DNA of 20,524 bases from Candidatus Omnitrophota bacterium (GTDB taxonomy: Bacteria; Omnitrophota; Gorgyraeia; Tantalellales; Tantalellaceae), in contig DAOVKF010000010.1 in NCBI GenBank assembly GCA_030631915.1, positions 1-20,524 of the forward strand, in the 5' to 3' direction. Within the stretch, counting starts at the first letter, position 1. Each line of letters begins with the position of its first letter. Position numbers and translations under genes: made by a program. Under the pieces are notes generated by a model that saw nothing but the letters and a program-made list of their open reading frames with translations, did not search any database and was not told the DNA's origin. This document shows, in pieces, positions 18,001-20,524 of this stretch.

Positions 18001-20524
18001 ACGGGTCATTGCCTGGTCCATATAGGTAATCATAGTCCCCGGCGAACTCCAGGGCCGTGTAATTCTGTTTCAGGCCATCGGGCGAGAGATAATTACGATA
18101 ACTGTATACGTCTTTCACTGTTCCGTCGTTGCCGCTGCCTGAGAAGTCCGCCGCGTCAGGAAAATATTCAAGGCCGCTGGAAGCGCCGTTCACAACACCG
18201 TGGTCACTGCCCGCCAAATTGTCAAGCACGATAAAATCGGCATTGTCAGCGGCGGTCCCGTCATCAAAAGAATAATACGCGGCCAGGCCGGTGTAATCAC
18301 CGGCCAGTTTGGCGTCCATAACCGCCTGCACCTCTTCTTCAGGCAGGCACCTGTTAAAAACAGTCACTTCGTCCAGCTTACCGGTGAAATAATAACTGCC
18401 TCCGGAACGGTATGAATGGCCTATCATGACCGGCGCGCCTCTGTCCATTAAACTGTCGGCCACGTCCGCATCAGTAGAAACAAGCGCGCCGTCTTTGTAA
18501 AGCCTGGCGGTCTTTTCCGCGGAATCATAGGTCATCATGAAATGGCTCCATTTGCCCTGTTCCACGCCGGAAGTAAGCGTTATCTCTTCGGAACCGTCTG
18601 CCGCGAGATAATAAAAGATCAGTGCTCCGTCCTCGATACAGTACGCCCATTCGCTGTTATCCGCGCCTGATCCGCCGGCTTCTCCTTTCCCGAGCACACC
18701 CCGCGTTCCTGAGACCGTATCCGGCTTGATCCGGAACCCTATGGCGAAATCATCGTCAGCCGACCAGCTGAAATCCGTGTTCGTATCGATATAACCGGCT
18801 CCGTCAAACTCCATAACAGACTCGGTCTGAAGCTCGTCCTCGAACGAGTAGTAAAGGGCCGGGCCGCCGATGCCGCCGGCCGGGTGCGCGTTCATCAGCC
18901 CGCGGACCTCTTCCTGCGACAGAGCCCTGGCATAGACCGCTATTTCATCCATACCGCCTTTAAAACAGAAATCCGCGTCGCTGTCAAACCGGCTCCTTTG
19001 CCCGATCGTGACGTTATGCGCGTTCGCTGACAGGACCGGACTGAAACCCGTTGTATTCGGGTCCGGCGCGCCGTCAATAAATATCTTCATCACGCTGCCG
19101 TCCCACACTCCGCTCACGTGGTGCCATACACCGGGTGTCACGCTGGCCGCGCTCGTAACAGTGGTCCAGGAGCCGGAGAAAAGGCCGAACATGAGTTTAT
19201 TGCCGGCTGCCATCCTGAGCATGTAATCGCCGTCAAGGTCACTGTCATGCCCGGCTTTACACGCTATCACTCCACTGGAAGTCGGCCCGCTCGCAGCGCA
19301 GTCATGCTTTATCCACGCGGAAACCGTAAGCGCGGCCGTAACGGCCAGGCTGTTATCGCCATATATATCTATATAGTCGTCCGCTCCGTCAAATTCCATG
19401 CCCGTGGAAAAAGAGAATATGCCGGAAGGGCCTATTTCAACATAATCACTCACGCCGTCAAACACATAGCCGGACCCGTCCCGCGGGTGAAAAACGGACG
19501 CGACGCCTTGAGCCGCGCCGTCATTGCCGTTGCCCGTATCGTCGGTTATAATACCTTCATACCCGGCAACAGCGCCGTTCACGATACCGTCCCTGCCCGC
19601 CGCGCTGTCTGAAACAAGCTGCTTCCCGGAAGCCCCGACCACTGTCCCCTCATTGCCGTTACCGCTGCCGTCCGAAACAGCGCAAACAAGAGAGACGCCG
19701 CTTATCACTCCGGCATTGCCGTTGCCGGAGTCGTCGGGTGTAATCACGGCCGTAAAACCGGGGCCATATTCGCTGAATGTAGCGCCGTTTACCGTACCGT
19801 GATTGGAATTGGAGGAATTATCAGTCGCCGCGCCGTCATCGAACGAGTAATACGCCGCCAGGCCGGTCTCACTGCCGGTAAGCCTGGCGTTCACGTGTTC
19901 CTGAATCTCTTCTTCCAACAGCGCTCTTTCCCAGATAGCAACCTCGTCGATAGAACCGTTGAAAGTAGTTGTTCCGCTTTGACCGCTTTGCTCATAAGCT
20001 TCCCTCCCTATGGTATAGGGCCTTGTGTTCGAAGATAATGTAACAACGCCGGTATTGTTCGCTACCTTCACACCGTTCACATAAAGGATCAGATCCGGGG
20101 ATGAATAAGTGCATGCTACATGGTTCCATGCGTTCGGGGTAATCCCGCTGTAACTTACGGCAAGATCCGAACTATAGTCATTACCGGTATCAACAAAGCA
20201 AACTAATTGGGTTGCGTCACCATTCACAAAAAATGCGGTCGGGAAGTCGCCGTGATTTGTAGCGTAATAACTCCTTTTAGAAAGGATTGCCTGAAGACCG
20301 CTTGCTTTGGGGACAGGTTTGATCCAGGCCTCATAGGTGAATGTTTGCAGGGTAGTTGTGATCGGCGTTGAAACATACCCGCTGCTGCCGTCAAACTCCA
20401 TGCCCGGGCTGACCCGGCTCTGAGTCTGCGGCTCATCGTCGAAAGAGTAATACGCGGCCAGGCCGGTGTAATCGCCGGTTATGCCGGTACTCATGAGTGC
20501 CTGGATCTCTTCGCCTGACAGGGC
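1..20524 (-). CDS. Internal part of a giant multidomain extracellular-type protein (LamG / dockerin-like / beta-repeat mosaic), open at both ends
   Basis: Reading the minus strand from 20524 gives 6,841 consecutive sense codons ending at position 2, with no TAA, TAG or TGA. The register at the right edge is the same as at the left edge, so there is no frameshift. Recognisable domains occur in this one frame from end to end: LamG repeats, dockerin-type Ca2+ loops, CBM-like and other beta-sandwich modules, short hairpin repeats, and a helical DUF4214-like region at the left. The start codon, signal peptide, anchor and stop lie outside the window. The composition is acidic, Gly/Asp/Thr/Tyr-rich and Cys-poor for most of its length, as in exported proteins. 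I infer a secreted or surface protein that binds glycans or cells and is rigidified by calcium. No enzyme domain was seen here. The module map is in the following entries. I am very sure of the single ORF; the function is inference. Confidence 0.97.
2..2287 (-). other. Long alpha-helical Ala/Glu/Met-rich region, continuing past the left edge
   Basis: About 762 residues after the last dockerin loop change character sharply. Strand-forming Thr/Tyr/Gly sequence gives way to helix-forming Ala, Glu, Leu, Met and Lys, as in VIEALRKAMAEIRAFALDMI, LTELAGLTSFAEELKNAEIQ, YTVMKEALIFQAMAAREATG-like stretches and NTRALARAEAAVAQGG. Heptad-like spacing suggests helical bundles or coiled coils. I did not score it. 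Apart from the DUF4214-like pair at 1273-950 I recognise no family. It belongs to the same frame as the rest and may be a stalk, an assembly region or the start of a different functional part. Confidence 0.65.
950..1273 (-). other. DUF4214-like helical repeat pair
   Basis: The first half reads FIYGLYDACFERTPAREEM, with AAEMFTSEEF about 25 residues later. The second half (from about 1096) reads FMLKLYSVFMGREAEWEDIS, then ALFTGTITEKEVVDMFVRAA. The pattern 'F(I/V)xxLYxxxxxRxP...L..G..(T)xxxVxxxFxxSxEF' repeated twice is that of DUF4214, often found near the ends of large secreted or S-layer-like bacterial proteins. The tryptophans common in that family are mostly missing, so the match is moderate. 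The role of DUF4214 is not established. Confidence 0.45.
2288..5056 (-). other. Dockerin-type EF-hand loops, cluster III (about nineteen, mostly in pairs)
   Basis: Loop starts (high coordinate) are 5056, 4978, 4867, 4786, 4504, 4426, 4192, 3961, 3862, 3613, 3496, 3379, 3277, 2905, 2761, 2578, 2506, 2401 and 2323. Examples are DINGDGIVSVDD, DVSSDGVVDEQD, DVNRDGVVDDKD, DVNLDGIIDGND and DINNDGTVNAMD. Degenerate loops are near 3238 and 3037. Most come as pairs 24-34 residues apart, like the two halves of a type I dockerin, separated by 40-110 residues of helical or beta linker. Nearly all keep Asp 1, Asn/Asp 3, Asp/Asn 5 and Asp 12. Some lack Gly 6 (DITGDMYADQAD, DMNGDLNLTYAD). Ordinary dockerin proteins carry a single pair. 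No cohesin was seen here. Confidence 0.88.
5174..5275 (-). other. First strand of LamG repeat H, body not in the window
   Basis: TEAGLAAHFPFDGGKARDNT followed by GKSTSGVIYGARGG is a clear LamG opening (compare GLAAYYSFDDGTAADNS). It is followed by dockerin-type loops and a helical region, with no LamG body down to the left edge. By analogy with E-G, the body may lie beyond position 1. If so, that payload is at least 1,700 residues. Confidence 0.7.
5276..5776 (-). other. Body of LamG_3-type repeat G
   Basis: Begins CMGFDGNDHIELSDMDYIKR, then EYAVAMWVNCARN, the central GTWTHLCLVQDSGGRDLYVN, YIGRYPGGGKYF and the closing RGSIDELAVFDRALSPEEI. As in E and F, the opening strand is absent immediately upstream, and the best candidate is at 12763-12644. 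The sandwich core is otherwise complete. Its end abuts a new LamG opening at 5275. Confidence 0.85.
5852..7570 (-). repeat. Array II of short 'xGxxYxV...GxxTL' hairpin repeats
   Basis: About eleven units, clearer than in array I. Examples are EVIMLNDKLYYVIRDRKAGT, QTIEIDGRDYVVYEGSGEDE, QMIKLEGVTYSVVNHGDGTY, MRVMLGGVIYDIKEDLFTGR, QVIEADGRTYEVEPNFDGTF, HTVRLGGREYNVIRDFDTGR, QLIEIEGTPYEVVRNYDGSI and NKVYIEGHTYDVLVSPYTQE. Units are mostly 30-32 residues and contiguous between 7340 and 6800. A spacer of about 130 residues without clear units (6650-6250) holds sequence such as LWTEKLWHKLDANGNPVYRS. Array II directly precedes the body of LamG G. Function unknown; a long rigid spacer or a binding surface are both possible. 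Confidence 0.75.
7754..8794 (-). other. Dockerin-type EF-hand loops, cluster II (seven)
   Basis: Loops lie at 8794-8759 (DINEDGKVDAFD), 8722-8687 (DVNGDGAVNAFD), 8602-8567 (DINLDSAVDVKD), 8218-8183 (DVNKNGFLTGRD), 7990-7955 (DIDKSGIIDSED), 7900-7865 (DMNSDGFLDMED) and 7789-7754 (DINGDGVFSRLD). A weak eighth, DSDEDVDPTDIW, is at about 7711. The first two are 24 residues apart, a textbook dockerin pair. One hairpin-like unit (GQEYQVWYDSQSGVYTAVLE) lies between loops 3 and 4. The loops separate the two hairpin arrays. Confidence 0.85.
8822..10159 (-). repeat. Array I of short 'xGxxYxV...GxxTL' hairpin repeats
   Basis: About eight or nine units of roughly 28-35 residues, some with longer spacers. 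Examples are RSVMVGGMIYSILEDGGNIY, RLLTLNGRNYIFEETAEHGM, WVKIGDTAYSITFSGEY, QMITLNGINYCVTDNGDDTF, PVVRINGVDYSIMVSGLTGR and LTGRLTLTEKTENIS. Each reads as strand, tight Gly turn, strand with a conserved Tyr, then a Gly-containing turn and a third strand. The repeats may stack as a beta-solenoid or a string of hairpins. I know no named family for them. They are protein repeats; the DNA is too diverged to align easily. Confidence 0.7.
10223..10258 (-). other. Single EF-hand-like calcium loop
   Basis: DSDADNVIEKAE followed by LQEFLAL fits an EF-hand loop (Asp at 1, 3 and 5, Asn instead of Gly at 6, Glu at 12) with an exiting helix. The position-12 Glu makes it more like a classic EF-hand than the dockerin loops elsewhere. 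It links the CBM-like module to the first hairpin-repeat array. Confidence 0.65.
10274..10717 (-). other. CBM6/35-like carbohydrate-binding beta-sandwich
   Basis: This module of about 148 residues contains PAGWALENGYLRMD, AAERGMYELGISARNAYPFS, NVIELNIYVDGQLSASGGLT, TAEVYLREGTNTITLMVRDL and VGLEIENIYFEKG. The order 'GxYxLxISARN ... IYVDGxL ... VYLxxGxNTITLMV ... LEIExIYF' follows the usual strand plan of CBM6/CBM35-like domains. The DLNGDGNA at 10381-10358 falls in the loop after the penultimate strand. It could bind calcium, but it lacks the position-12 Asp of a dockerin loop. A sugar ligand cannot be named. Confidence 0.55.
10826..11110 (-). other. Dockerin-type EF-hand loops, cluster I (four)
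   Basis: Twelve-residue calcium loops occur at 11110-11075 (DINGDGRYGDID), 11026-10991 (DLTGDGKVDQSD), 10951-10916 (DINGDGVTGGAD) and 10861-10826 (DVNRDGVLDDKD). Loops 2-4 keep ligands at positions 1, 3, 5, 12 and Gly at 6. Spacing is 25-30 residues, as between the two halves of a type I dockerin. Dockerins bind cohesins in cellulosomes. No cohesin is seen here, so a calcium-stiffened spacer role is equally possible. Confidence 0.85.
11111..11704 (-). other. Unrecognised beta-rich region
   Basis: About 198 residues of alternating hydrophobic strands, for example GTVEIEQADGTLIATQEIPE, ARVTVRYRDIVDKTQFVYLS and ATDLPEGYSVVYDQDTGFVE. It is rich in Val, Thr and Glu, with few charged clusters and almost no Cys (one, near the end). 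The motif 'GGAYSTxxxG' also occurs at about 14535-14555. It leads into the first dockerin-type loops. I recognise no family. Confidence 0.5.
11705..12622 (-). other. Two more OB-like (DUF5666-type) repeats, the first interrupted by a nested domain
   Basis: Repeat e begins RSVTVDSEEYSYSRVKELVD (in 12622-12500), is broken by the DDFEAGAEGW domain, and resumes as YRGALEVEHTAGGWVYADNV (12055-11957). Repeat f (11956-11705) reads LSGVLQKVDTDKNRITVGGR, FEIYVDGLAVEADDLIRRLE and YAVAGDSIRFYTVSP. Both share the 'VxVDGxxxxxxEL' turn plus helix and the closing strand '(A)DxIRF' with the repeats at 14917-14099. Function unknown. Confidence 0.45.
12056..12499 (-). other. 'DDFExGAEGWxD' beta domain, copy 2
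   Basis: This copy has 148 residues: DDFEAGAEGWSDARTDICNG, TTILGGYNKFG, IRFDYYYIDTWENEDAFLNI, NGQRVWTQRHTNYTSNEGGL, DWVQHVEVVYDNTGG, LEFSSTLNENPDN and ESWGIDNVKL. It is the partner of copy 1 about 1.3 kb upstream. The DNA is also visibly similar, for example around 12281-12350 against 13618-13690. It separates the two parts of an OB-like repeat, so both copies appear nested, but in different host domains. Confidence 0.7.
12644..12763 (-). other. First strand of LamG repeat G, separated from its body
   Basis: The segment CPGWWSIDEGEGNILNDKTV followed by FANNASVSGTAAW fits the LamG opening 'GYWSFDEGxG...DSSGNGNxGTVSGAxW' strand by strand. It directly follows the end of F. Other modules then begin, and the next LamG body (5776) is 2,289 residues away. 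It is more divergent than the E and F starts, so the assignment is a little less sure. Confidence 0.6.
12773..13273 (-). other. Body of LamG_3-type repeat F
   Basis: Begins IALDFNGTDDYAEIPDLGGM, then the strand FTFSVSAITGF, the central SARHDYAVTYDGAIARVYVD and the closing FLGSMDEAFAFNRVLEADEL. The usual 'AWIKP' is replaced by SAITGF and the central WHHV by DYAVTY, so it is more divergent than A-E. Its opening strand is 749 residues upstream at 15521-15607. It ends directly at the start segment of LamG G. Confidence 0.8.
13274..14095 (-). other. 'FWWKVSSE' module, copy iv, interrupted by a nested domain
   Basis: The first half (14095-13862) reads PFGYSSSGDAGFFIDGTVSG through VLEFEWGLESEQAGDVFRFY to VDGQEKGAISR. 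The second half (13411-13274) reads YIPVEETFLVTEGAHTLRWE, then YARDGAGE and GWLDDVSLYD. Together they align with copies i and iii along their whole length. Between them, where copies i and iii have only a short loop, lies about 150 residues containing the DDFETGAEGW domain (13837-13412). I conclude the module is split by an in-frame nested domain. Confidence 0.7.
13412..13837 (-). other. 'DDFExGAEGWxD' beta domain, copy 1 (nested in module iv)
   Basis: This domain of 142 residues begins DDFETGAEGWTDTRTFVCNG and continues through ILGGYRNFAG, ISFDYYYIDSWNNEDAYLEI, NGQRVWTQRH, DWVQHREIVYDN, LVLSFGSTLDES and ESWGVDNVMI. About two thirds of it is identical by eye to copy 2 at 12056-12499. The conserved Asp, Trp and Tyr residues and the closing 'ESWGxDNV' are typical of adhesin beta-sandwiches in bacterial surface proteins, as I recall them. 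I cannot name the family with confidence. The compact N- and C-terminal ends suit insertion into another domain's loop. Confidence 0.7.
14099..14917 (-). other. Four OB-like (DUF5666-type) repeats with a helical insert
   Basis: Segments at about 14917-14765, 14740-14522, 14449-14198 and 14191-14099 share the pattern 'SGxVxxVD...ITIxGxxV...VxVNGxxxxxEEL...G'. Examples are EISGAVTDVDIASGVMVIGG, VRVSGTVGSVSAFTDSVTID, ISVYVNGELISYEELAQYIV and LTFNGKRMNTEEFIAAF. The strand pattern resembles the DUF5666 OB-like family, with a short acidic helix added after the 'NG' turn. The first and last segments look incomplete. Function is unknown. The same family reappears at 12622-11705. Confidence 0.45.
14948..15364 (-). 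other. 'FWWKVSSE' beta-sandwich module, copy iii
   Basis: About 139 residues: PFGYAGFQSGGMPFFVQSGT, GGDYAMQAGPVAAGMTSVM, AGSVSFWWKVSSEKDHDFFR, WEQVTYPLAPGSYTVTWEYS and EDTAWLDDIEMI. It is a clear full-length relative of copy i. The segment before it (15365-15520) is Thr/Val-rich (VVTAVYTTKSTTTVVIEDKE), probably an extended beta linker. The module sits at the front of the LamG F payload. Confidence 0.75.
15521..15607 (-). other. First strand of LamG repeat F, separated from its body
   Basis: GLIAYYSFDDGTAADNSGMG followed by NGGEVHGAV is a complete LamG opening, including the GNG loop. No FDG strand follows. A body that lacks this opening begins at 13273, after 749 residues of other modules. 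The arrangement is the same as in E. Confidence 0.75.
15623..16126 (-). other. Body of LamG_3-type repeat E
   Basis: The domain starts at DFLVFDGQDDYAAVNGLSGD and continues with DDFTVTLWFNTA, YNDGEWHFLSVSVTGGGVAD and FHGSIDEVAVYDRVLSGGES. It has everything a LamG repeat has except the first strand (GLxAYYSFDDG), which is found 450 residues earlier at 17477-17545. The end runs straight into the start segment of LamG F. Confidence 0.85.
16127..16540 (-). other. Unrecognised acidic, proline-rich beta segment between modules
   Basis: This segment of about 138 residues starts with PCANCKKHTFDLC, three cysteines in 13 residues in an otherwise Cys-poor protein. It continues with strongly acidic sequence such as LAEESEEFRLEMSPEADDYD and repeated short hydrophobic strands. 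I recognise no family. The Cys group could hold a metal or a disulfide. It leads into the FDG strand of LamG E, so it is the last part of that payload. Confidence 0.6.
16541..16921 (-). other. 'FWWKVSSE' beta-sandwich module, copy ii (divergent)
   Basis: The same order of elements as copy i with substitutions: QTVSFRWYINAYYKSWLRFL, IDGVEQGRIAG, GWFTKEYTLSEGVHELKWDY and YVDDINI at the end. The usual K-V-S-S-E turn is replaced by YINAYYKS. The loop before YVDDI is unusually Tyr-rich (WDYYQYSSTYQYYYG, 16573-16618). The aromatic loop could be a binding face, but that is only a guess. Confidence 0.65.
16949..17329 (-). other. 'FWWKVSSE' beta-sandwich module, copy i
   Basis: About 127 residues: a Gly-rich lead-in with DAPFFAQPEV and GSAMQAGAIGHGGKS, then DVSFWWKVSSEAGKDFFRFY, VDGDEQAAVSGDEDWSQW, GTHVLRWEYAKD and DTAWLDDLEYL. 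This module is common in secreted proteins of PVC and related bacteria, usually beside lectin-like domains. Its exact ligand is not established to my knowledge. It resembles a jelly-roll carbohydrate-binding fold. It lies inside the payload between the two parts of LamG E and is followed by a divergent copy. Confidence 0.75.
17477..17545 (-). other. First strand of LamG repeat E, separated from its body
   Basis: The segment AAGLAAYYSFDDGTATDNSA followed by NSN is the standard opening of a LamG repeat and directly follows the end of D. The expected FDG strand and AWIKP strand do not follow. Other modules begin instead, and a LamG body lacking its own opening appears at 16126. I infer that the two pieces form one lectin domain split by 450 residues. 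A leftover fragment is the alternative. Confidence 0.75.
17546..18298 (-). other. LamG_3-type repeat D
   Basis: About 250 residues: GLAAYYSFDDGTAADN at the start, two GNGN-like segments (LAGSDHGVVNGA and FSGSGNDGTV), ALEFAGDYDYLY, YTVSVWIRPDGKPD, the central DEWNHVVITNDGITAKTYIN and the closing FKGAIDEVAIYNYAISPEDV. A basic stretch GKRRRNFNIW lies in the middle of the sandwich. It is the last intact repeat of the right-hand array. Its end abuts the isolated start of repeat E. Confidence 0.88.
18299..18874 (-). other. LamG_3-type repeat C
   Basis: About 190 residues with ALYYSFEDE at the start, VMEFDGAGYIDT, the strand DDFAIGFRIKPD, the central GKWSHFMMTYDSAEKTARLY and the closing FTGKLDEVTVFNRCLPEEEV. 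Like A, it lacks the GNGN loop. The central Asn/His region and the Asp of 'LDEV' are kept, so it should fold. It joins B and D directly. Ligand not predictable from sequence. Confidence 0.88.
18875..19864 (-). other. LamG_3-type repeat B with an expanded N-terminal loop
   Basis: The repeat opens with GLAAYYSFDDGAATDNSSNS, has the strand LTVSAWIKHD, the central GVWHHVSGVWDGSVMKIFID and the closing FKGGMDEIAVYARALSQEEV. At about 330 residues it is much longer than its neighbours. The extra length lies between the first strand and the FDG strand, where the 'DxSGNGN.G.V.GA' segment is tandemly repeated (19502-19822) and the FDG strand itself appears twice (FDGVSDYVEI and FDGADDYIDI, 19358-19468). 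The beta-sandwich core after that is normal. Confidence 0.88.
19502..19822 (-). repeat. Five in-frame tandem copies of a 'DxSGNGNxGxVxGA' segment
   Basis: Copies start at about 19822, 19735, 19672, 19609 and 19543, reading DNSSNSNHGTVNGA, DDSGNGNAGVISGV, DGSGNGNEGTVVGA, DSAAGRDGIVNGA and DDTGNGNDGAAQGV. The first step is 87 nt and the next three are 63-66 nt (21-22 residues), always in frame. A normal LamG_3 repeat has this segment once. The copies differ enough from each other to be old or under selection. They sit in repeat B before its FDG strand. Confidence 0.85.
19874..20473 (-). other. LamG_3-type concanavalin-A-like lectin repeat A
   Basis: This repeat of about 200 residues opens with GLAAYYSFDDE, followed by GMEFDGSSGYVSTP, the strand FTYEAWIKP, the central WNHVACTYSSPDLILYVNG and the closing FNGSIDEVAIWERAL. 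That is the usual order of hallmarks in the bacterial Laminin_G_3 family, which commonly binds glycans and often calcium. The loop 'DNSGNGN..G' between the first strand and the FDG strand is missing here, so the domain is slightly shorter than B and D. It abuts repeat B with no linker. Ligand unknown. Confidence 0.9.
20474..20524 (-). other. C-terminal edge of a LamG repeat that begins upstream of the window
   Basis: The first 17 residues visible (ALSGEEIQALMSTGITG) match the helical tail that closes the other LamG repeats here, such as ALLEEEIQEHVNARLTG and ALSQEEVRGLMNAHPAG. At least one more LamG repeat therefore precedes repeat A, and the tandem array extends beyond the right edge. Confidence 0.8.

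Noticed and set aside
19502..19822. Regular spacing of about 63-66 nt suggesting a CRISPR array
   Set aside because: The repeats are in-frame protein repeats of a LamG loop. They are not near-identical and there are no unique spacers between constant repeats.

Overview
The whole window is one uninterrupted reading frame on the minus strand. I read it codon by codon from position 20524 down to position 2. It holds 6,841 sense codons with no stop and no frameshift, and it runs off both ends, so neither the start codon nor the stop codon is here. The protein is therefore longer than 6,841 residues (roughly 0.75 MDa for this part alone). There is no other credible gene, RNA gene, promoter, terminator, insertion sequence or CRISPR array in the window, and no non-coding gap.

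The protein is a mosaic of extracellular-type modules. From the N-terminal side (right end) to the C-terminal side (left end) the layout is: (1) 20524-17546, tandem laminin-G/concanavalin-A-like (LamG_3-type) lectin repeats A-D; (2) 17545-12773, LamG repeats E and F, each apparently split in two by a payload of other beta-rich modules (an 'FWWKVSSE' jelly-roll-like module, OB-like DUF5666-type repeats, and a Trp/Tyr-rich domain present twice); (3) 12763-5276, LamG repeat G, apparently split by a payload of about 2,290 residues made of OB-like repeats, dockerin-like EF-hand loops, a CBM6/35-like module and two long arrays of a short 'xGxxYxV...GxxTL' hairpin repeat; (4) 5275 to the left edge, the first strand of LamG repeat H followed by about 19 dockerin-type calcium loops (5056-2288) and a helical Ala/Glu/Met-rich region (2287-2) that includes a DUF4214-like pair. 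The body of LamG H would lie beyond the left edge.

The most interesting structure is this hierarchy. Ends and starts of successive LamG repeats abut directly (D/E, E/F, F/G, G/H). In E, F and G the foreign modules sit at the same internal place, after the first strand and its 'DNSxxxN' loop and before the 'FDGxDDY' strand. One of the payload modules is itself interrupted by a further domain. This looks like a tandem lectin backbone into which payloads were inserted repeatedly at one permissive loop.

Organism: LamG arrays, dockerin loops outside any cellulosome context and ORFs of this size are known from the PVC superphylum, and Omnitrophota in particular are reported to carry giant genes. 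I infer an uncultivated Omnitrophota-like or other PVC bacterium. No taxonomic marker gene is present, so this is tentative. The likely role is a secreted or surface-anchored, calcium-stabilised, carbohydrate- or cell-binding protein. No catalytic domain was recognised in this part, and the export signal and anchor lie outside the window.
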